A stretch of 64,000 bases of DNA from assembly GCA_946415245.1 (NCBI GenBank), contig CAMKRS010000006.1, forward strand, positions 24,071 through 88,070, written 5' to 3'. Shown in pieces: positions 10,093 to 19,453 of the stretch (position 1 is its first letter; each line of letters opens with the position of its first letter). The notes beneath the pieces were generated by a model, which did no database searches, was not told the origin of the DNA, and was given only the letters and a program-made list of their open reading frames with translations. Made by a program: the position numbers and the translations under genes. Source of the DNA: an uncultured Prevotella sp. Its GTDB lineage: Bacteria > Bacteroidota > Bacteroidia > Bacteroidales > Bacteroidaceae.

Positions 10093-10125
10093 CAATGGAC
10101 AATGGATAATGGATAATGGACAATT
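10091..10125. repeat. GAYAATG tandem array filling the grpE-dnaJ gap
   Basis: Five 7-bp units (GACAATG, GACAATG, GATAATG, GATAATG, GACAATT) run from inside the grpE stop codon to 2 bp before the dnaJ ATG, so the entire spacer is repeat. The unit is the same as in the arrays bracketing the four-helix-bundle gene at 20882. Confidence 0.9.
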
Positions 10126-10127
10126 AA

Positions 10128-11285
10128 ATGGCACAGAAACGAGATTATTATGAGGTGCTTGGGGTCGATAAGACCGCCTCGGAAGACGAGATAAAGAAAG
10201 CCTATCGAAAGATAGCCATCAAGTACCACCCCGACCGTAATCCTGGTGACAAGGAGGCTGAGGAGAAATTCAAGGAGGCCGCAGAGGCCTATAACGTGCT
10301 GCACGACCCGAAGACGCGTCAGCAGTACGACCAGTTTGGCTTCGCAGGTCCTGGTGCCGGAGGTTTCGACTTCAGCGGCTTCGGTGGTGCCTCGATGAAT
10401 ATGGACGACATTTTCTCGATGTTCGGCGACATCTTCGGAGGTCACGGCTTTGGTGGCTTCGGAGGCGGTGCCCGTCGTCCGCAGCAGCATCGTGGCAGCG
10501 ACCTGCGTCTGAAAGTGAAACTGACGTTGGAGGAGATCAACAAGGGCGTCACCAAGAAGTTCAAGGTGCGCAAGGATATCGTCTGCCCTCATTGCAGCGG
10601 TTCGGGCGCAGAAGCCGGCAGCGGCAAGGAGCAGTGTGCCACCTGTCACGGTAGCGGTGTCATCACCCACACCACACAGAGCATCTTCGGCATGATGCAG
10701 CAGCAGAGTGTCTGTCCCACCTGTCACGGAGAAGGTCAGGTGATCAAGAACAAATGTAAGCACTGTGGCGGTACTGGTGTCGAGAAAGGCGAGGAAGTGG
10801 TGGAGATCAACATCCCCGCAGGTGTGGCAGAAGGTATGGTGGTGAATGTGCCTGGCAAAGGAAATGCAGGCAGACACAACGGTATCGCTGGCGACATACA
10901 GGTGTTTATCGAAGAAGCTGAGAACGATACGTTCATCCGCGATGGCAACGATCTGATCTATAACCTGCTGCTCGACTTCCCCACAGCTGCCTTAGGTGGT
11001 GAGGTGGAAGTGCCCACCATCGACGGTACGAAACTGAAAGTGAAGTTGGAGAACGGTACGCAGCCTGGTAAGACCCTCCGTCTGAGGGGCAAAGGACTGC
11101 CCGCAGTACAGGGCTATGGTTCGGGCAAGGGCGATCTGGTGGTGAATATCAGCGTATACGTCCCGAAGACACTCAGTCGTGAGGAGAAGGAGCTGGTGGA
11201 GAAATTCAAGAACTCCGACAACTTCAAGGGCGACAAGCAGACGAAGGATTCTATCTTCCAGCGCTTCAAGAACTATTTCAATTGA
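10128..11285 (+). CDS. dnaJ: Chaperone protein DnaJ (type I Hsp40)
   Basis: DnaJ stimulates the ATPase of DnaK and hands over unfolded clients. The 385-residue product has the J domain with HPD at residues 34-36, a Gly/Phe-rich linker (about 75-130), four zinc-binding repeats ([32 protein letters not shown]) and the C-terminal substrate-binding domain. All expected motifs and the normal length are present, so this is the full-length type I form. It is co-directional with grpE and followed after 2 bp by folC. Confidence 0.98.
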   Translation: MAQKRDYYEVLGVDKTASEDEIKKAYRKIAIKYHPDRNPGDKEAEEKFKEAAEAYNVLHDPKTRQQYDQFGFAGPGAGGFDFSGFGGASMNMDDIFSMFGDIFGGHGFGGFGGGARRPQQHRGSDLRLKVKLTLEEINKGVTKKFKVRKDIVCPHCSGSGAEAGSGKEQCATCHGSGVITHTTQSIFGMMQQQSVCPTCHGEGQVIKNKCKHCGGTGVEKGEEVVEINIPAGVAEGMVVNVPGKGNAGRHNGIAGDIQVFIEEAENDTFIRDGNDLIYNLLLDFPTAALGGEVEVPTIDGTKLKVKLENGTQPGKTLRLRGKGLPAVQGYGSGKGDLVVNISVYVPKTLSREEKELVEKFKNSDNFKGDKQTKDSIFQRFKNYFN

Positions 11286-11287
11286 TA

Positions 11288-12601
11288 ATGGACTACCAAG
11301 AGACCTGTAACTATCTGTTCACGCAGGTGCCGATGTTTGAGAAACAAGGCGTCAGCGGCTACAAGGAAGGCTTGGAGAATACCCATGCGCTCGATGAGCA
11401 CTTCGGGCATCCGCACAAGAATTTCCGTAGTATCCACATTGCGGGTACCAACGGAAAGGGTTCCTGTGCGCACACCATCGCAGCCATCCTTCAGCATTGC
11501 GGATACAAGGTAGGTCTCTATACCTCTCCCCATCTGGTGGACTTCCGCGAACGCATCCGTATCAACGGACAGCCCATCCCAGAGAGCTATGTCGTTGACT
11601 TCGTGGAAGACGAGCGGATGTTCTTTGAGCCTCTGCATCCTACGTTCTTTGAGTTGACGACAGCGATGGCTTTCAAATATTTCAGTGAGATGAACGTCGA
11701 CATCGCTGTCATCGAGGTAGGCCTTGGTGGCAGACTCGACTGCACGAACATCATTACCCCTATCCTATCGGTCATCACCAACATCAGTATGGATCATACG
11801 CAGCTGTTGGGCAATTCGCTCGAACAGATTGCGATAGAGAAGGCCGGTATCATCAAACCGGGTGTGCCCGTCATCATCGGTGAGGCACTGCCAGAGACAA
11901 GACCGATCTTCGAGGCGATGGCGGAAGAGAATAAGGCGCCCATCATCTTTGCAGAAGACCAGCCCGAGGTGCTGCATGCAGAACAGCACTATTCACAGAT
12001 GGCCTACGACACCCGTAATTATGGCAAGATTATTGGCGAGCTCTGCGGAAGCTATCAGGAGAAGAACGCCAACACCATCCTCTGTGCCATCAGGAAACTG
12101 GAGGATATGGGCTATATGTACCGCTTCACCGACGATTCGAAGGCCCCCAAGAAGGGATTCGAGATCATGGCAGGCTTCAAGACCGTCTGTGCGACAACAG
12201 GATTGAAGGGACGCTGGCAGATCGTCAGCACTTCACCCACTGTGGTCTGTGACACAGGTCACAATACCGCAGGCTGGGAGTATCTGAGCCGGCAGCTGAA
12301 CGAGGTGGAATGCAAGAATATGTATATCGTGTTCGGTGTGGTGGAGGACAAAGATGTCGATGGCATCATGGCCCTGCTGCCGAAACAAGCTACCTATTTC
12401 TTTACGAAGGCCCACAACAAACGGGCGCTTTCGGAGGGTGTGCTCCAGATCATGGGTCAGCAATTAGGCCTGAAGGGTGACGCCTATCCCAGTGTCGCAG
12501 AGGCCTACGCTGCTGCAAAAGCAAAGGCGGGAAAAGAGGATTTTGTGTTTATCGGAGGTAGCAGTTATGTAGTTGCAGACTTCCTAACAAACTGCGTTTA
12601 G
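11288..12601 (+). CDS. folC: Folylpolyglutamate/dihydrofolate synthase
   Basis: FolC adds glutamate to folates (and in many bacteria to dihydropteroate) using ATP. The 437-residue product has the P-loop GTNGKGS (about 53-59), YTSPHLVDFRERI, the central EVGLGGRLDCTN and the late DTGHNTAGW motif of Mur-ligase-like enzymes. ATG 11288 is used; a TTG at 11282 overlapping the dnaJ stop is a possible alternative. It probably shares the grpE-dnaJ transcript. A poly-T tract follows the stop, but no convincing hairpin was seen. Confidence 0.95.
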   Translation: MDYQETCNYLFTQVPMFEKQGVSGYKEGLENTHALDEHFGHPHKNFRSIHIAGTNGKGSCAHTIAAILQHCGYKVGLYTSPHLVDFRERIRINGQPIPESYVVDFVEDERMFFEPLHPTFFELTTAMAFKYFSEMNVDIAVIEVGLGGRLDCTNIITPILSVITNISMDHTQLLGNSLEQIAIEKAGIIKPGVPVIIGEALPETRPIFEAMAEENKAPIIFAEDQPEVLHAEQHYSQMAYDTRNYGKIIGELCGSYQEKNANTILCAIRKLEDMGYMYRFTDDSKAPKKGFEIMAGFKTVCATTGLKGRWQIVSTSPTVVCDTGHNTAGWEYLSRQLNEVECKNMYIVFGVVEDKDVDGIMALLPKQATYFFTKAHNKRALSEGVLQIMGQQLGLKGDAYPSVAEAYAAAKAKAGKEDFVFIGGSSYVVADFLTNCV

Positions 12602-12641
12602 GTTTTTTTAATATATCCACAACATTTTTTTCGTCGATTCC

Positions 12642-12673
12642 TTTGCCCAATTGGAATTTTTTCTGTTACTTTG
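12642..12673 (+). promoter_or_regulatory. Promoter of the galactose operon
   Basis: TTTG at 12642-12645, exactly 20 bases, then TTACTTTG at 12666-12673, a near-consensus Bacteroidota primary promoter about 35 bases upstream of the first mutarotase gene. Confidence 0.75.
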
Positions 12674-12707
12674 CAAAAAATAGTTTGTAACTAAAAACAT
12701 TTCAATT

Positions 12708-13796
12708 ATGGCAACAACAGAAAATGCGAATTTGTGTGGTCTGAAGAGAGAAAACTTCCAGACCACTATCAACGGTAAGAAAACCGATCTGTACATTCTT
12801 AGGAATCGTAAAGGTTATGAAGTGGCAATCTCCAACTATGGCGGTGCCATTTGTGCTATTATGGTGCCTGATAAGGATGGCAAAGTAGCTAACGTAATTC
12901 AGGGTCATGACAGCATCAAGCAGCTCATGAGCGGTAACGAGCCCTACCTCTCGACATTGATCGGACGTTGGGGTAACCGTATCTGCAAGGGTCAGTTCAC
13001 GCTGAACGGCAAAGACTACCAGCTGGCTCTCAACGATGGTCCTAACCACCTGCATGGCGGTGCTGTGGGCTTCAACGCGAAAGTGTGGGATGCCCGTCAG
13101 ATGGGTCCTCGTGCTCTCGCACTCCACCGTATCTCTTCTTACGGAGAGGAAGGTTACACAGGCGAGCTGGACATCACTGTAGAGTTCACCTTCACCGACC
13201 TGAATGAGCTCATCATCGAGTATCTGGCCACCACGAACAAGAAGACCATCGTGAACCTGACACATCACGCTTTCTTCAGCCTGCCAGGTACCGCTGATCC
13301 CACACCTACGATCGAGGATCAGATCTGCGAGATCAACGCTGATTTCTATCTGCCCACCGATAACACCGCTATTCCTACCGGTGAGATCCTGAAGGTAGAG
13401 GGAACACCGTTCGACTTCCGTAAACCCAAGACCTTCGGACAGGATATCGACGCTGATAATGAGCAGATTATCTTCGGTCACGGTTACGACCACAACTACG
13501 TGCTGAACAAGCGCGAGGAAGGTGAGCTGAGCTTTGCCGCCAGAGTGACAGACCCGAAGAGCGGTCGTACGCTGGAGTGCTACACCACCGAACCCGGTAT
13601 GCAGCTCTACACAGCCAACTACGCCAGCGGTTACAAGGGTGCCAACGGTTGCACCTTCCCCTATCGCTCAGCCTTCTGTCTGGAGACACAGCACTTCCCC
13701 GATACTCCTAACCGTCCGTACTTCCCCAGCGTGGTGCTGAAACCCGGCGAGCGCTATAAGCAGAAGACGATCTATCGTTTCGGTATCGCAGAGTAA
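12708..13796 (+). CDS. galM: Cytosolic aldose 1-epimerase (mutarotase)
   Basis: Mutarotase interconverts alpha and beta anomers of galactose and related sugars. The 362-residue protein has no signal peptide. Family motifs are NYGGAICAIMVPD, GRWGNRICKGQF, NDGPNHLHGG, the catalytic His in NLTHHAFF and the catalytic Glu in FCLETQHFPD. It is first in a unit with an MFS sugar importer and galactokinase, so it works on imported galactose. A second, lipoprotein mutarotase lies at 16478, indicating a division of labour across the inner membrane. Confidence 0.95.
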   Translation: MATTENANLCGLKRENFQTTINGKKTDLYILRNRKGYEVAISNYGGAICAIMVPDKDGKVANVIQGHDSIKQLMSGNEPYLSTLIGRWGNRICKGQFTLNGKDYQLALNDGPNHLHGGAVGFNAKVWDARQMGPRALALHRISSYGEEGYTGELDITVEFTFTDLNELIIEYLATTNKKTIVNLTHHAFFSLPGTADPTPTIEDQICEINADFYLPTDNTAIPTGEILKVEGTPFDFRKPKTFGQDIDADNEQIIFGHGYDHNYVLNKREEGELSFAARVTDPKSGRTLECYTTEPGMQLYTANYASGYKGANGCTFPYRSAFCLETQHFPDTPNRPYFPSVVLKPGERYKQKTIYRFGIAE

Positions 13797-13823
13797 CAAA
13801 CACAAAACTTAAGACCAAACATT

Positions 13824-15101
13824 ATGACAGAAACAAAGAACAATGGCAAATTGATTGCCATCATCACGATGTGTTTCATCTTTGCGATGATCAGTTTCGT
13901 GACGAACATGGGAGCCCCCTTCGGTAATATCTGGGGATTCGAATATCCTTTTGCCAAGGCATGGGGTAATCTGATGAACTTTGCCGCCTACCTCTTCATG
14001 GGTATTCCGGCTGGTAAGATGCTCATCAAGTACGGATACAAGAAAACGGCTCTGACGGCACTCGTCGTTGGTATCGTAGGACTTGTGTTCCAGTATCTTT
14101 CAAGTCTCGTAGGCGCAGGCACTTATGTCTTCACCTATGACAACATCCCTGTGGCTCTCAATCTGCTGATCTATCTGCTCGGAGCATTCATCTGCGGTTT
14201 CTGCGTCTGTATGCTGAACACCGTCGTCAACCCGATGCTGAACCTTCTCGGAGGTGGTGGTAACAAGGGTAACCAGCTGATCCAGATCGGTGGTACGATG
14301 AACTCGCTGACGGGTACGCTGACCCCACTGTTGGCTGGTATCCTCGTAGGTACCGTCACCAAGGACACGAGTATGAGCGATGTGGCTCCTCTTCTGTTCA
14401 TCGGTATGGCCGTATTCGCCATCTCGTTTGTGATCATCAGTCGTGTGACAATCCCAGAGCCTACACTCGGAAAGGTACAGCCTAAGTACGAGCACAGCCC
14501 GATTGCTTTCCGCCATTGTCTGCTTGGCGTCATCGCCATCTTCTTCTACGTGGGTATCGAGATCGGTATTCCTATGGAGCTGAATTTCTATGTCACAGAC
14601 CTCGGCTTCGAAGGTGCTGCTGCTGTGGGCGGTACACTTGCTGCTGCCTATTGGCTTCTGATGATGATCGGACGTGCTTGCTCGAGCGCCATCTCTGGTA
14701 AGGTATCCACAAAGTTGCAGCTGACCACCGTGAGTACGGTGGCTATCATCCTGCTGCTCATCGCTATCTTCATGCCTGAGAGCGTTACCATCAGCTTCAA
14801 CGGTCACGATGTTCCTGCCAAGAGTTTCATCATTCCCGTATGCGGTCTTTGCACCTCTATTATGTGGGGAGGTATCTTCAACCTCTCTGTAGAGGGTCTC
14901 GGCAAATACACCGAAGCAGCCTCCGGTATCTTCATGACGATGGTGGTTGGCGGTGGTATCATGCCGTTGATTCAGGAGGCTATGGCCAAGTCGGCAGGTC
15001 CGATCTTCAGCTACTGGCTCGTTATCGCCATGCTGGCCTACATCCTGTTCTACGCCCTCGTTGGCTGCAAGAATGTCAATACCGACATTCCCGTAGATTA
15101 A
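13824..15101 (+). CDS. MFS glucose/galactose transporter (FHS family)
   Basis: A 425-residue, roughly 12-helix major facilitator related to the GluP/FucP fucose-galactose-glucose:H+ symporters. Features include a short cytosolic N-terminus before the first helix, the NTVVNPMLNLL segment in helix 5, and the long central GKVQPKYEHS loop between the two six-helix halves. It is located between galM and galK, so galactose is the likely substrate; glucose is possible. The spacers on both sides are short (27 and 35 bp), consistent with an operon. Confidence 0.88.
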   Translation: MTETKNNGKLIAIITMCFIFAMISFVTNMGAPFGNIWGFEYPFAKAWGNLMNFAAYLFMGIPAGKMLIKYGYKKTALTALVVGIVGLVFQYLSSLVGAGTYVFTYDNIPVALNLLIYLLGAFICGFCVCMLNTVVNPMLNLLGGGGNKGNQLIQIGGTMNSLTGTLTPLLAGILVGTVTKDTSMSDVAPLLFIGMAVFAISFVIISRVTIPEPTLGKVQPKYEHSPIAFRHCLLGVIAIFFYVGIEIGIPMELNFYVTDLGFEGAAAVGGTLAAAYWLLMMIGRACSSAISGKVSTKLQLTTVSTVAIILLLIAIFMPESVTISFNGHDVPAKSFIIPVCGLCTSIMWGGIFNLSVEGLGKYTEAASGIFMTMVVGGGIMPLIQEAMAKSAGPIFSYWLVIAMLAYILFYALVGCKNVNTDIPVD

Positions 15102-15106
15102 TTGTC

Positions 15107-15136
15107 AAATTGTAAATCTCTAAATTGTAAATTCGT
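15107..15136. repeat. Two 15-bp repeats before galK
   Basis: Two near-identical units, AAATTGTAAATCTCT and AAATTGTAAATTCGT, fill the spacer between the transporter gene and galK. This is another case of a gene junction made of short direct repeats. Confidence 0.6.
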
Positions 15137-16303
15137 ATGATGGATATTGAATTTGTAAGAAGCCGTTTCATCAAGCACTTTGATGGAAAGACCGGCAACG
15201 TTTATACTTCTCCCGGACGTATCAATCTCATTGGCGAGCACACCGACTACAATGGTGGTTTCGTGTTCCCAGGTGCCGTCGACAAAGGCATCATGGCTGA
15301 GATGCGCGCTAACGGCACAGAAGACACTGTGATGGCCTACGCCATCGACCTCAAGGATCGTGTCGACTTCAAGCTGAGCGACCCCAATGGTCCGCGTGCT
15401 TCATGGGCTCGCTATATCTATGGTATCGCCTTGGAGATGAAGAAGTTGGGCGTTCCCGTTAAAGGTTTTAATATCGCCTTCGCAGGTGATGTTCCCCTTG
15501 GTGCAGGTATGTCTTCTTCAGCTGCTATGGAGAGCTGTTTCGCCTTCGGTCTGAACGATATCTTCGGCGACAATAAGGTGTCGCAGTGGGATATGGCTTT
15601 GGCTGGTCAGGCTACAGAGCATAACTACTGCGGTGTGAACTGTGGTATCATGGACCAGTTTGCCTCCGTCTTCGGAAAGGCAGGTTGTCTGATGCGCCTC
15701 GACTGTCGCTCTCGTGAGTTCGAGTATTTCCCCTTCAAGCCCGATGGCTATCGTCTCGTGCTGCTCGACTCTGTGGTGAAGCACCAGTTGGCAGGTTCTC
15801 CTTACAACGACCGTCGTAACTCCTGCGAGAATGTGGTGAAGCACATTCAGGCCAAGCATCCAGAGGGTAAGTATGAGACCCTGCGCGACTGCACTTGGGA
15901 GCAGCTGGAGGAAGTGAAGGAAGAGGTCGGTGCCGAGGACTACAAGCGCGCAAAGTTCGTACTCGGTGAGAAAGACCGTGTGCTGGGCGTCTGCGAAGCC
16001 CTCAACGAAGGCGACTACGAGAAGGTGGGCGAACTGATGTACCAGACCCACGAAGGTCTGTCGAAGGACTACGAGGTTTCTTGCGAGGAGCTCGACTTCC
16101 TGAACGATGTGGCCAAGGAGAACGGTGTTACTGGTTCTCGTATCATGGGTGGCGGCTTTGGTGGCTGTACCATCAACCTTGTTCGCAACGACCTCTATAA
16201 GAAGTTTATCGAGGACGCCAAGAAGAAGTTCAACGAGAAGTATGGTCACGAGCCGAAAGTCTATGATGTTGTCATCAGCGACGGCTCTCGTAAACTCTGC
16301 TAA
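15137..16303 (+). CDS. galK: Galactokinase
   Basis: GalK phosphorylates galactose at C1, the first step of the Leloir pathway. The 388-residue protein is a GHMP kinase with the galactokinase signature GRINLIGEHTDYNGG (about 28-42), the ATP loop PLGAGMSSSAAME (about 122-134), the catalytic Asp region CGIMDQFASVFG and the C-terminal MGGGFGGCT. Two ATG codons in a row (15137 and 15140) are equally possible starts. galT and galE are not in the window, so later Leloir steps are encoded elsewhere. Confidence 0.97.
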   Translation: MMDIEFVRSRFIKHFDGKTGNVYTSPGRINLIGEHTDYNGGFVFPGAVDKGIMAEMRANGTEDTVMAYAIDLKDRVDFKLSDPNGPRASWARYIYGIALEMKKLGVPVKGFNIAFAGDVPLGAGMSSSAAMESCFAFGLNDIFGDNKVSQWDMALAGQATEHNYCGVNCGIMDQFASVFGKAGCLMRLDCRSREFEYFPFKPDGYRLVLLDSVVKHQLAGSPYNDRRNSCENVVKHIQAKHPEGKYETLRDCTWEQLEEVKEEVGAEDYKRAKFVLGEKDRVLGVCEALNEGDYEKVGELMYQTHEGLSKDYEVSCEELDFLNDVAKENGVTGSRIMGGGFGGCTINLVRNDLYKKFIEDAKKKFNEKYGHEPKVYDVVISDGSRKLC

Positions 16304-16351
16304 AAGCCACTTGTAAACACACAAAATGTGTTTATAAAGGTTAAATATGGG

Positions 16352-16388
16352 CGGTAAGGTGTAGAATTTACACTTTACCGTCTATTTT
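16352..16388 (+). terminator. Terminator after galK
   Basis: A 12-bp stem (CGGTAAGGTGTA pairing with TACACTTTACCG, one G-T wobble) with loop GAATT, followed by TCTATTTTTA. It separates the galactose unit from the arabinose unit. Confidence 0.85.
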
Positions 16389-16421
16389 TATGTCCTTTTT
16401 CATTGTCGTTTCAAAAATAAG

Positions 16422-16450
16422 TTGTAAATTTACACCCAAAATCAACTTTG
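16422..16450 (+). promoter_or_regulatory. Probable arabinose-unit promoter with 12-bp palindrome
   Basis: TTG at 16422-16424 and CAACTTTG at 16443-16450 form a plausible promoter (18-base spacing, imperfect -7). The spacer holds the perfect palindrome TGTAAATTTACA (16423-16434), well placed to block polymerase. As the operon encodes AraR, this is a candidate operator; the link is inference. Confidence 0.5.
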
Positions 16451-16477
16451 AGTAAAACAACTTAAAACTTAGTAACA

Positions 16478-17656
16478 ATGAAAGTACTGAAAAGTAGCAT
16501 TCTGAGTCTTGGCGCAGCAGCGCTGATGCTCGTAGCATGTCAAGGTGCCCAGCAGGCTCCTGTGTTAACGGTTTCGGGTCTCGACCCAGCCAAGTTCGAC
16601 ACCACCCTTCAGGACAAGCCCGTAAAGCTTTACACCCTGAAAAATGCCAACGGCATGGAGGTGTGTATAACCAATTATGGTGGACGTGTGGTATCGCTCG
16701 TCGTTCCTGATAAGGACGGTAACCCCACTGATGTTGTCCTTGGTTTCGACAACATCGCCCAGTATGCCGATACCCTCAACTCTCCCACCGACTACGGATC
16801 CAGCGTAGGTCGCTATGCCAACCGTATTCAGGGTGGTAAGTTCACACTCGACGGTACCGAGTATCAACTCAAGCAGAACGACGGTCCTAACTGTCTGCAC
16901 GGTGGTGGTACCACTGGTTGGATGAACAAGGTCTATGATGCCGAGCAGATCGGCGACTCTGTGCTGAAACTGACGATTGTCGCTGCCGATGGTGAGAACG
17001 GCTTCCCCGGAAAGGTGATGGCTGTAACAACTTATAAGGTAACTGCTGACAACATCCTCGATATCACTTGGGAGGCAGAGACCGACAAGCCGACGATCAT
17101 CAATCAGACCAATCACAACTATTACAATCTGAGTGGTGATTTCACACAGCCTGGTTACGATATGGTGCTCTATGTGAATGCCGACAACTTCACCCCCAGC
17201 GACACACTCTACATCCCCACAGGCGAAGTTAAGTCTGTTGAGGGAACCCCGATGGACTTCCGTACGCCTCACGCTATTGGCGACAGCATCAAGTCACAGT
17301 TCGATCAGATTCAGAATGCCGGTGGTTACGACCACAACTGGTGTCTGAACACCTATAAGGACGGCCAAGGCGACGACACTCAGGTCTGCGCCAGCCTTTA
17401 CAGCCCGAAGACCGGTATCTTCATGGAGATGTTCACCAACGAGCCTGGTGTACAGGTCTACAGCGGTAACTTCCAGGGTGTGGGCAACGAGCTGAACATC
17501 CAGCACAAGCACGGTCCTTATCCGCAGCACGTGAGCGTATGTCTCGAGAGCCAGAAGTATCCCGATTCTCCCAACAAGCCTCAGTGGGTACAGCCCGTTG
17601 TGAAGCCCGGCGAGAAGTACTTCAGCCACGCTGCATATAAGTTCTCTGTAAAGTAA
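16478..17656 (+). CDS. Lipoprotein aldose 1-epimerase
   Basis: A second mutarotase (392 residues), with a lipoprotein signal peptide: basic start, hydrophobic core and lipobox LVAC with Cys near residue 21. It would act in the periplasm or on the envelope, converting anomers before transport. Family motifs are NYGGRVVSLVVPDKDG, GRYANRIQGGKF, NDGPNCLHGG, the catalytic His in NQTNHNYYNL and Glu in VCLESQKYPDSP. It begins the long same-strand run ending with the HAD gene at 25736 and lies directly upstream of the SGLT-type symporter. Confidence 0.93.
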   Translation: MKVLKSSILSLGAAALMLVACQGAQQAPVLTVSGLDPAKFDTTLQDKPVKLYTLKNANGMEVCITNYGGRVVSLVVPDKDGNPTDVVLGFDNIAQYADTLNSPTDYGSSVGRYANRIQGGKFTLDGTEYQLKQNDGPNCLHGGGTTGWMNKVYDAEQIGDSVLKLTIVAADGENGFPGKVMAVTTYKVTADNILDITWEAETDKPTIINQTNHNYYNLSGDFTQPGYDMVLYVNADNFTPSDTLYIPTGEVKSVEGTPMDFRTPHAIGDSIKSQFDQIQNAGGYDHNWCLNTYKDGQGDDTQVCASLYSPKTGIFMEMFTNEPGVQVYSGNFQGVGNELNIQHKHGPYPQHVSVCLESQKYPDSPNKPQWVQPVVKPGEKYFSHAAYKFSVK

Positions 17657-17685
17657 AAAGGTAAAAAAGTAAAAAGGTAAAAAAT
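17650..17685. repeat. A-rich period-7 repeat before the symporter gene
   Basis: Alternating GTAAAAA and GGTAAAAAA units fill the spacer between the mutarotase stop and the symporter start. Confidence 0.55.
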
Positions 17686-17692
17686 AAACACT

Positions 17693-19438
17693 ATGAATTG
17701 GAATTCAAACGAATTTTTGTGGCTTGACTGGGCCGTACTGGCTGTCGGTGTGCTGGCCATTGTATGGGCGATCTATCGCGCCATCAAGAAAGACAAGGAG
17801 AAGATGAAGGGTGCTGACTCTCAGGACTATCTGTTCGGTAAGGGTGAGCCTTGGTATGTGATTGGTGCAGCTATCTTTGCTGCCAACATCGGTTCTGAGC
17901 ACCTCGTAGGTCTCGCCGGTACTGGTGCTAAGGACGGTGTAGGTATGGCACACTGGGAGATGCAGGGTTGGATGATCCTGATCCTTGGCTGGCTGTTCGT
18001 ACCGTTCTATCAGCTGCTCAACAACAAGATGGGCAAGATCATCACCATGCCCGACTTCCTGAAGTTCCGCTACACCCAGCGTACAGGTTCGTGGCTGTCA
18101 ATCATCACGCTGATTGCCTACGTGCTGACAAAGGTTTCTGTTACCGCTTTCACTGGTGGTATCTTCTTCGAGTATCTGCTCGGTCTGCCTTTCTGGTATG
18201 GTGCTATCGGTCTGATTGCCATCACCGCCGTCTTCACCGTCTTCGGAGGTATGAAGGGTGTGATGACGCTCTCAGCCATCCAGACACCTATTCTTATTAT
18301 AGGCTCGTTCCTCGTGCTGTTCCTCGGACTGAACATGCTCGGCGACGGTAGTATCTCTGCCGGATGGGGCGAGATGATGAGGGTTTGTAAGGCTGCTCAT
18401 GACGGTTTCGGAACTACCCACATGTTCCATCCTGATCAGGCCGATCCTATGTATCCGCAGTTCCCAGGTTATGTGGTGTTCCTCGGTGCATCTATCATCG
18501 GTTTCTGGTACTGGTGTACTGACCAGCATATCGTTCAGCGTGTACTCGGACAGACCAAGGGTGAGGACAATACCGAAGTGATGAAGCGCGCCCGTCGTGG
18601 TACCATCTGCGCAGGTTACTTCAAGCTTCTGCCCGTGTTCATGTTCCTCATTCCTGGTATGGTGGCTTATGCGCTGTCGCTCAAGACTGGTAGCGGCATC
18701 GTGATGGACATCACCAACACCCACGATACCGACGGTGCCTTCGCCATGATGGTGAAGAACATTCTGCCTGCAGGTATCAAGGGTATCGTTACTATCGGTT
18801 TCATCTGCGCCCTCGTCGCTTCTCTGGCTGCCTTCTTCAACAGCTGTGCTACCCTCTTCACTGAGGACTTCTACAAGCCGATGAAGAAGGGCATGAGCGA
18901 GGCTCACTACGTGTTCGTTGGCCGTACTGCTACGGTTGTCGTTGTGATCTTGGGTCTGCTCTGGATGCCGGTCATGATGTCAATGGGTAACCTCTACAGC
19001 TATCTGCAGGATATCCAGTCGCTGATTGCACCTGCGATGGTGGCTGTGTTCACCCTCGGTATCTTCTCTAAGAAGATCACACCGAAGGCTGGTGAATGGG
19101 GCTTGATTGGTGGCTTCCTCATCGGTATGGTCCGTCTGCTCACCAATGTGCTCACAGATTCAGGCAAGGCCGCTATGGATGGTGCCTTCTGGGATGCTAC
19201 CGCATGGTTCTGGCAGACCAACTGGCTCATCTTCGAGTGCTGGCTGCTCGTATTCATCGTGCTGCTGATGGTGGTCGTATCGTTCTTCACACCTGCTCCC
19301 ACAAAGGCTCAGGTGGAGGCCATCACCTTCACTGGCGACTACCGCAAGCAGATCCGCGAGAGTTGGGGCGTATGGGATGTTGTGGCCACCCTCGGTGTCA
19401 TCATCTGCTGCGCTTGTTTCTATGCATACTTCTGGTAA
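17693..19438 (+). CDS. Sodium/sugar symporter (SSS/SGLT family)
   Basis: A 581-residue inner-membrane protein with about 14 hydrophobic segments. SSS/SGLT signatures are AANIGSEHLVGLAGTGA, the GGMKGVMTLSAIQ loop and the WYWCTDQHIVQRVLGQTKGED segment characteristic of glucose/galactose cotransporters. It couples sugar uptake to the sodium gradient. Its position between a mutarotase and araR-araDAB makes arabinose the best guess; galactose or another monosaccharide remains possible. The order symporter-araR-araD-araA-araB resembles the arabinose cluster known in Bacteroides. Confidence 0.9.
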   Translation: MNWNSNEFLWLDWAVLAVGVLAIVWAIYRAIKKDKEKMKGADSQDYLFGKGEPWYVIGAAIFAANIGSEHLVGLAGTGAKDGVGMAHWEMQGWMILILGWLFVPFYQLLNNKMGKIITMPDFLKFRYTQRTGSWLSIITLIAYVLTKVSVTAFTGGIFFEYLLGLPFWYGAIGLIAITAVFTVFGGMKGVMTLSAIQTPILIIGSFLVLFLGLNMLGDGSISAGWGEMMRVCKAAHDGFGTTHMFHPDQADPMYPQFPGYVVFLGASIIGFWYWCTDQHIVQRVLGQTKGEDNTEVMKRARRGTICAGYFKLLPVFMFLIPGMVAYALSLKTGSGIVMDITNTHDTDGAFAMMVKNILPAGIKGIVTIGFICALVASLAAFFNSCATLFTEDFYKPMKKGMSEAHYVFVGRTATVVVVILGLLWMPVMMSMGNLYSYLQDIQSLIAPAMVAVFTLGIFSKKITPKAGEWGLIGGFLIGMVRLLTNVLTDSGKAAMDGAFWDATAWFWQTNWLIFECWLLVFIVLLMVVVSFFTPAPTKAQVEAITFTGDYRKQIRESWGVWDVVATLGVIICCACFYAYFW

Positions 19439-19453
19439 ACCGCTTGAAAGAAA

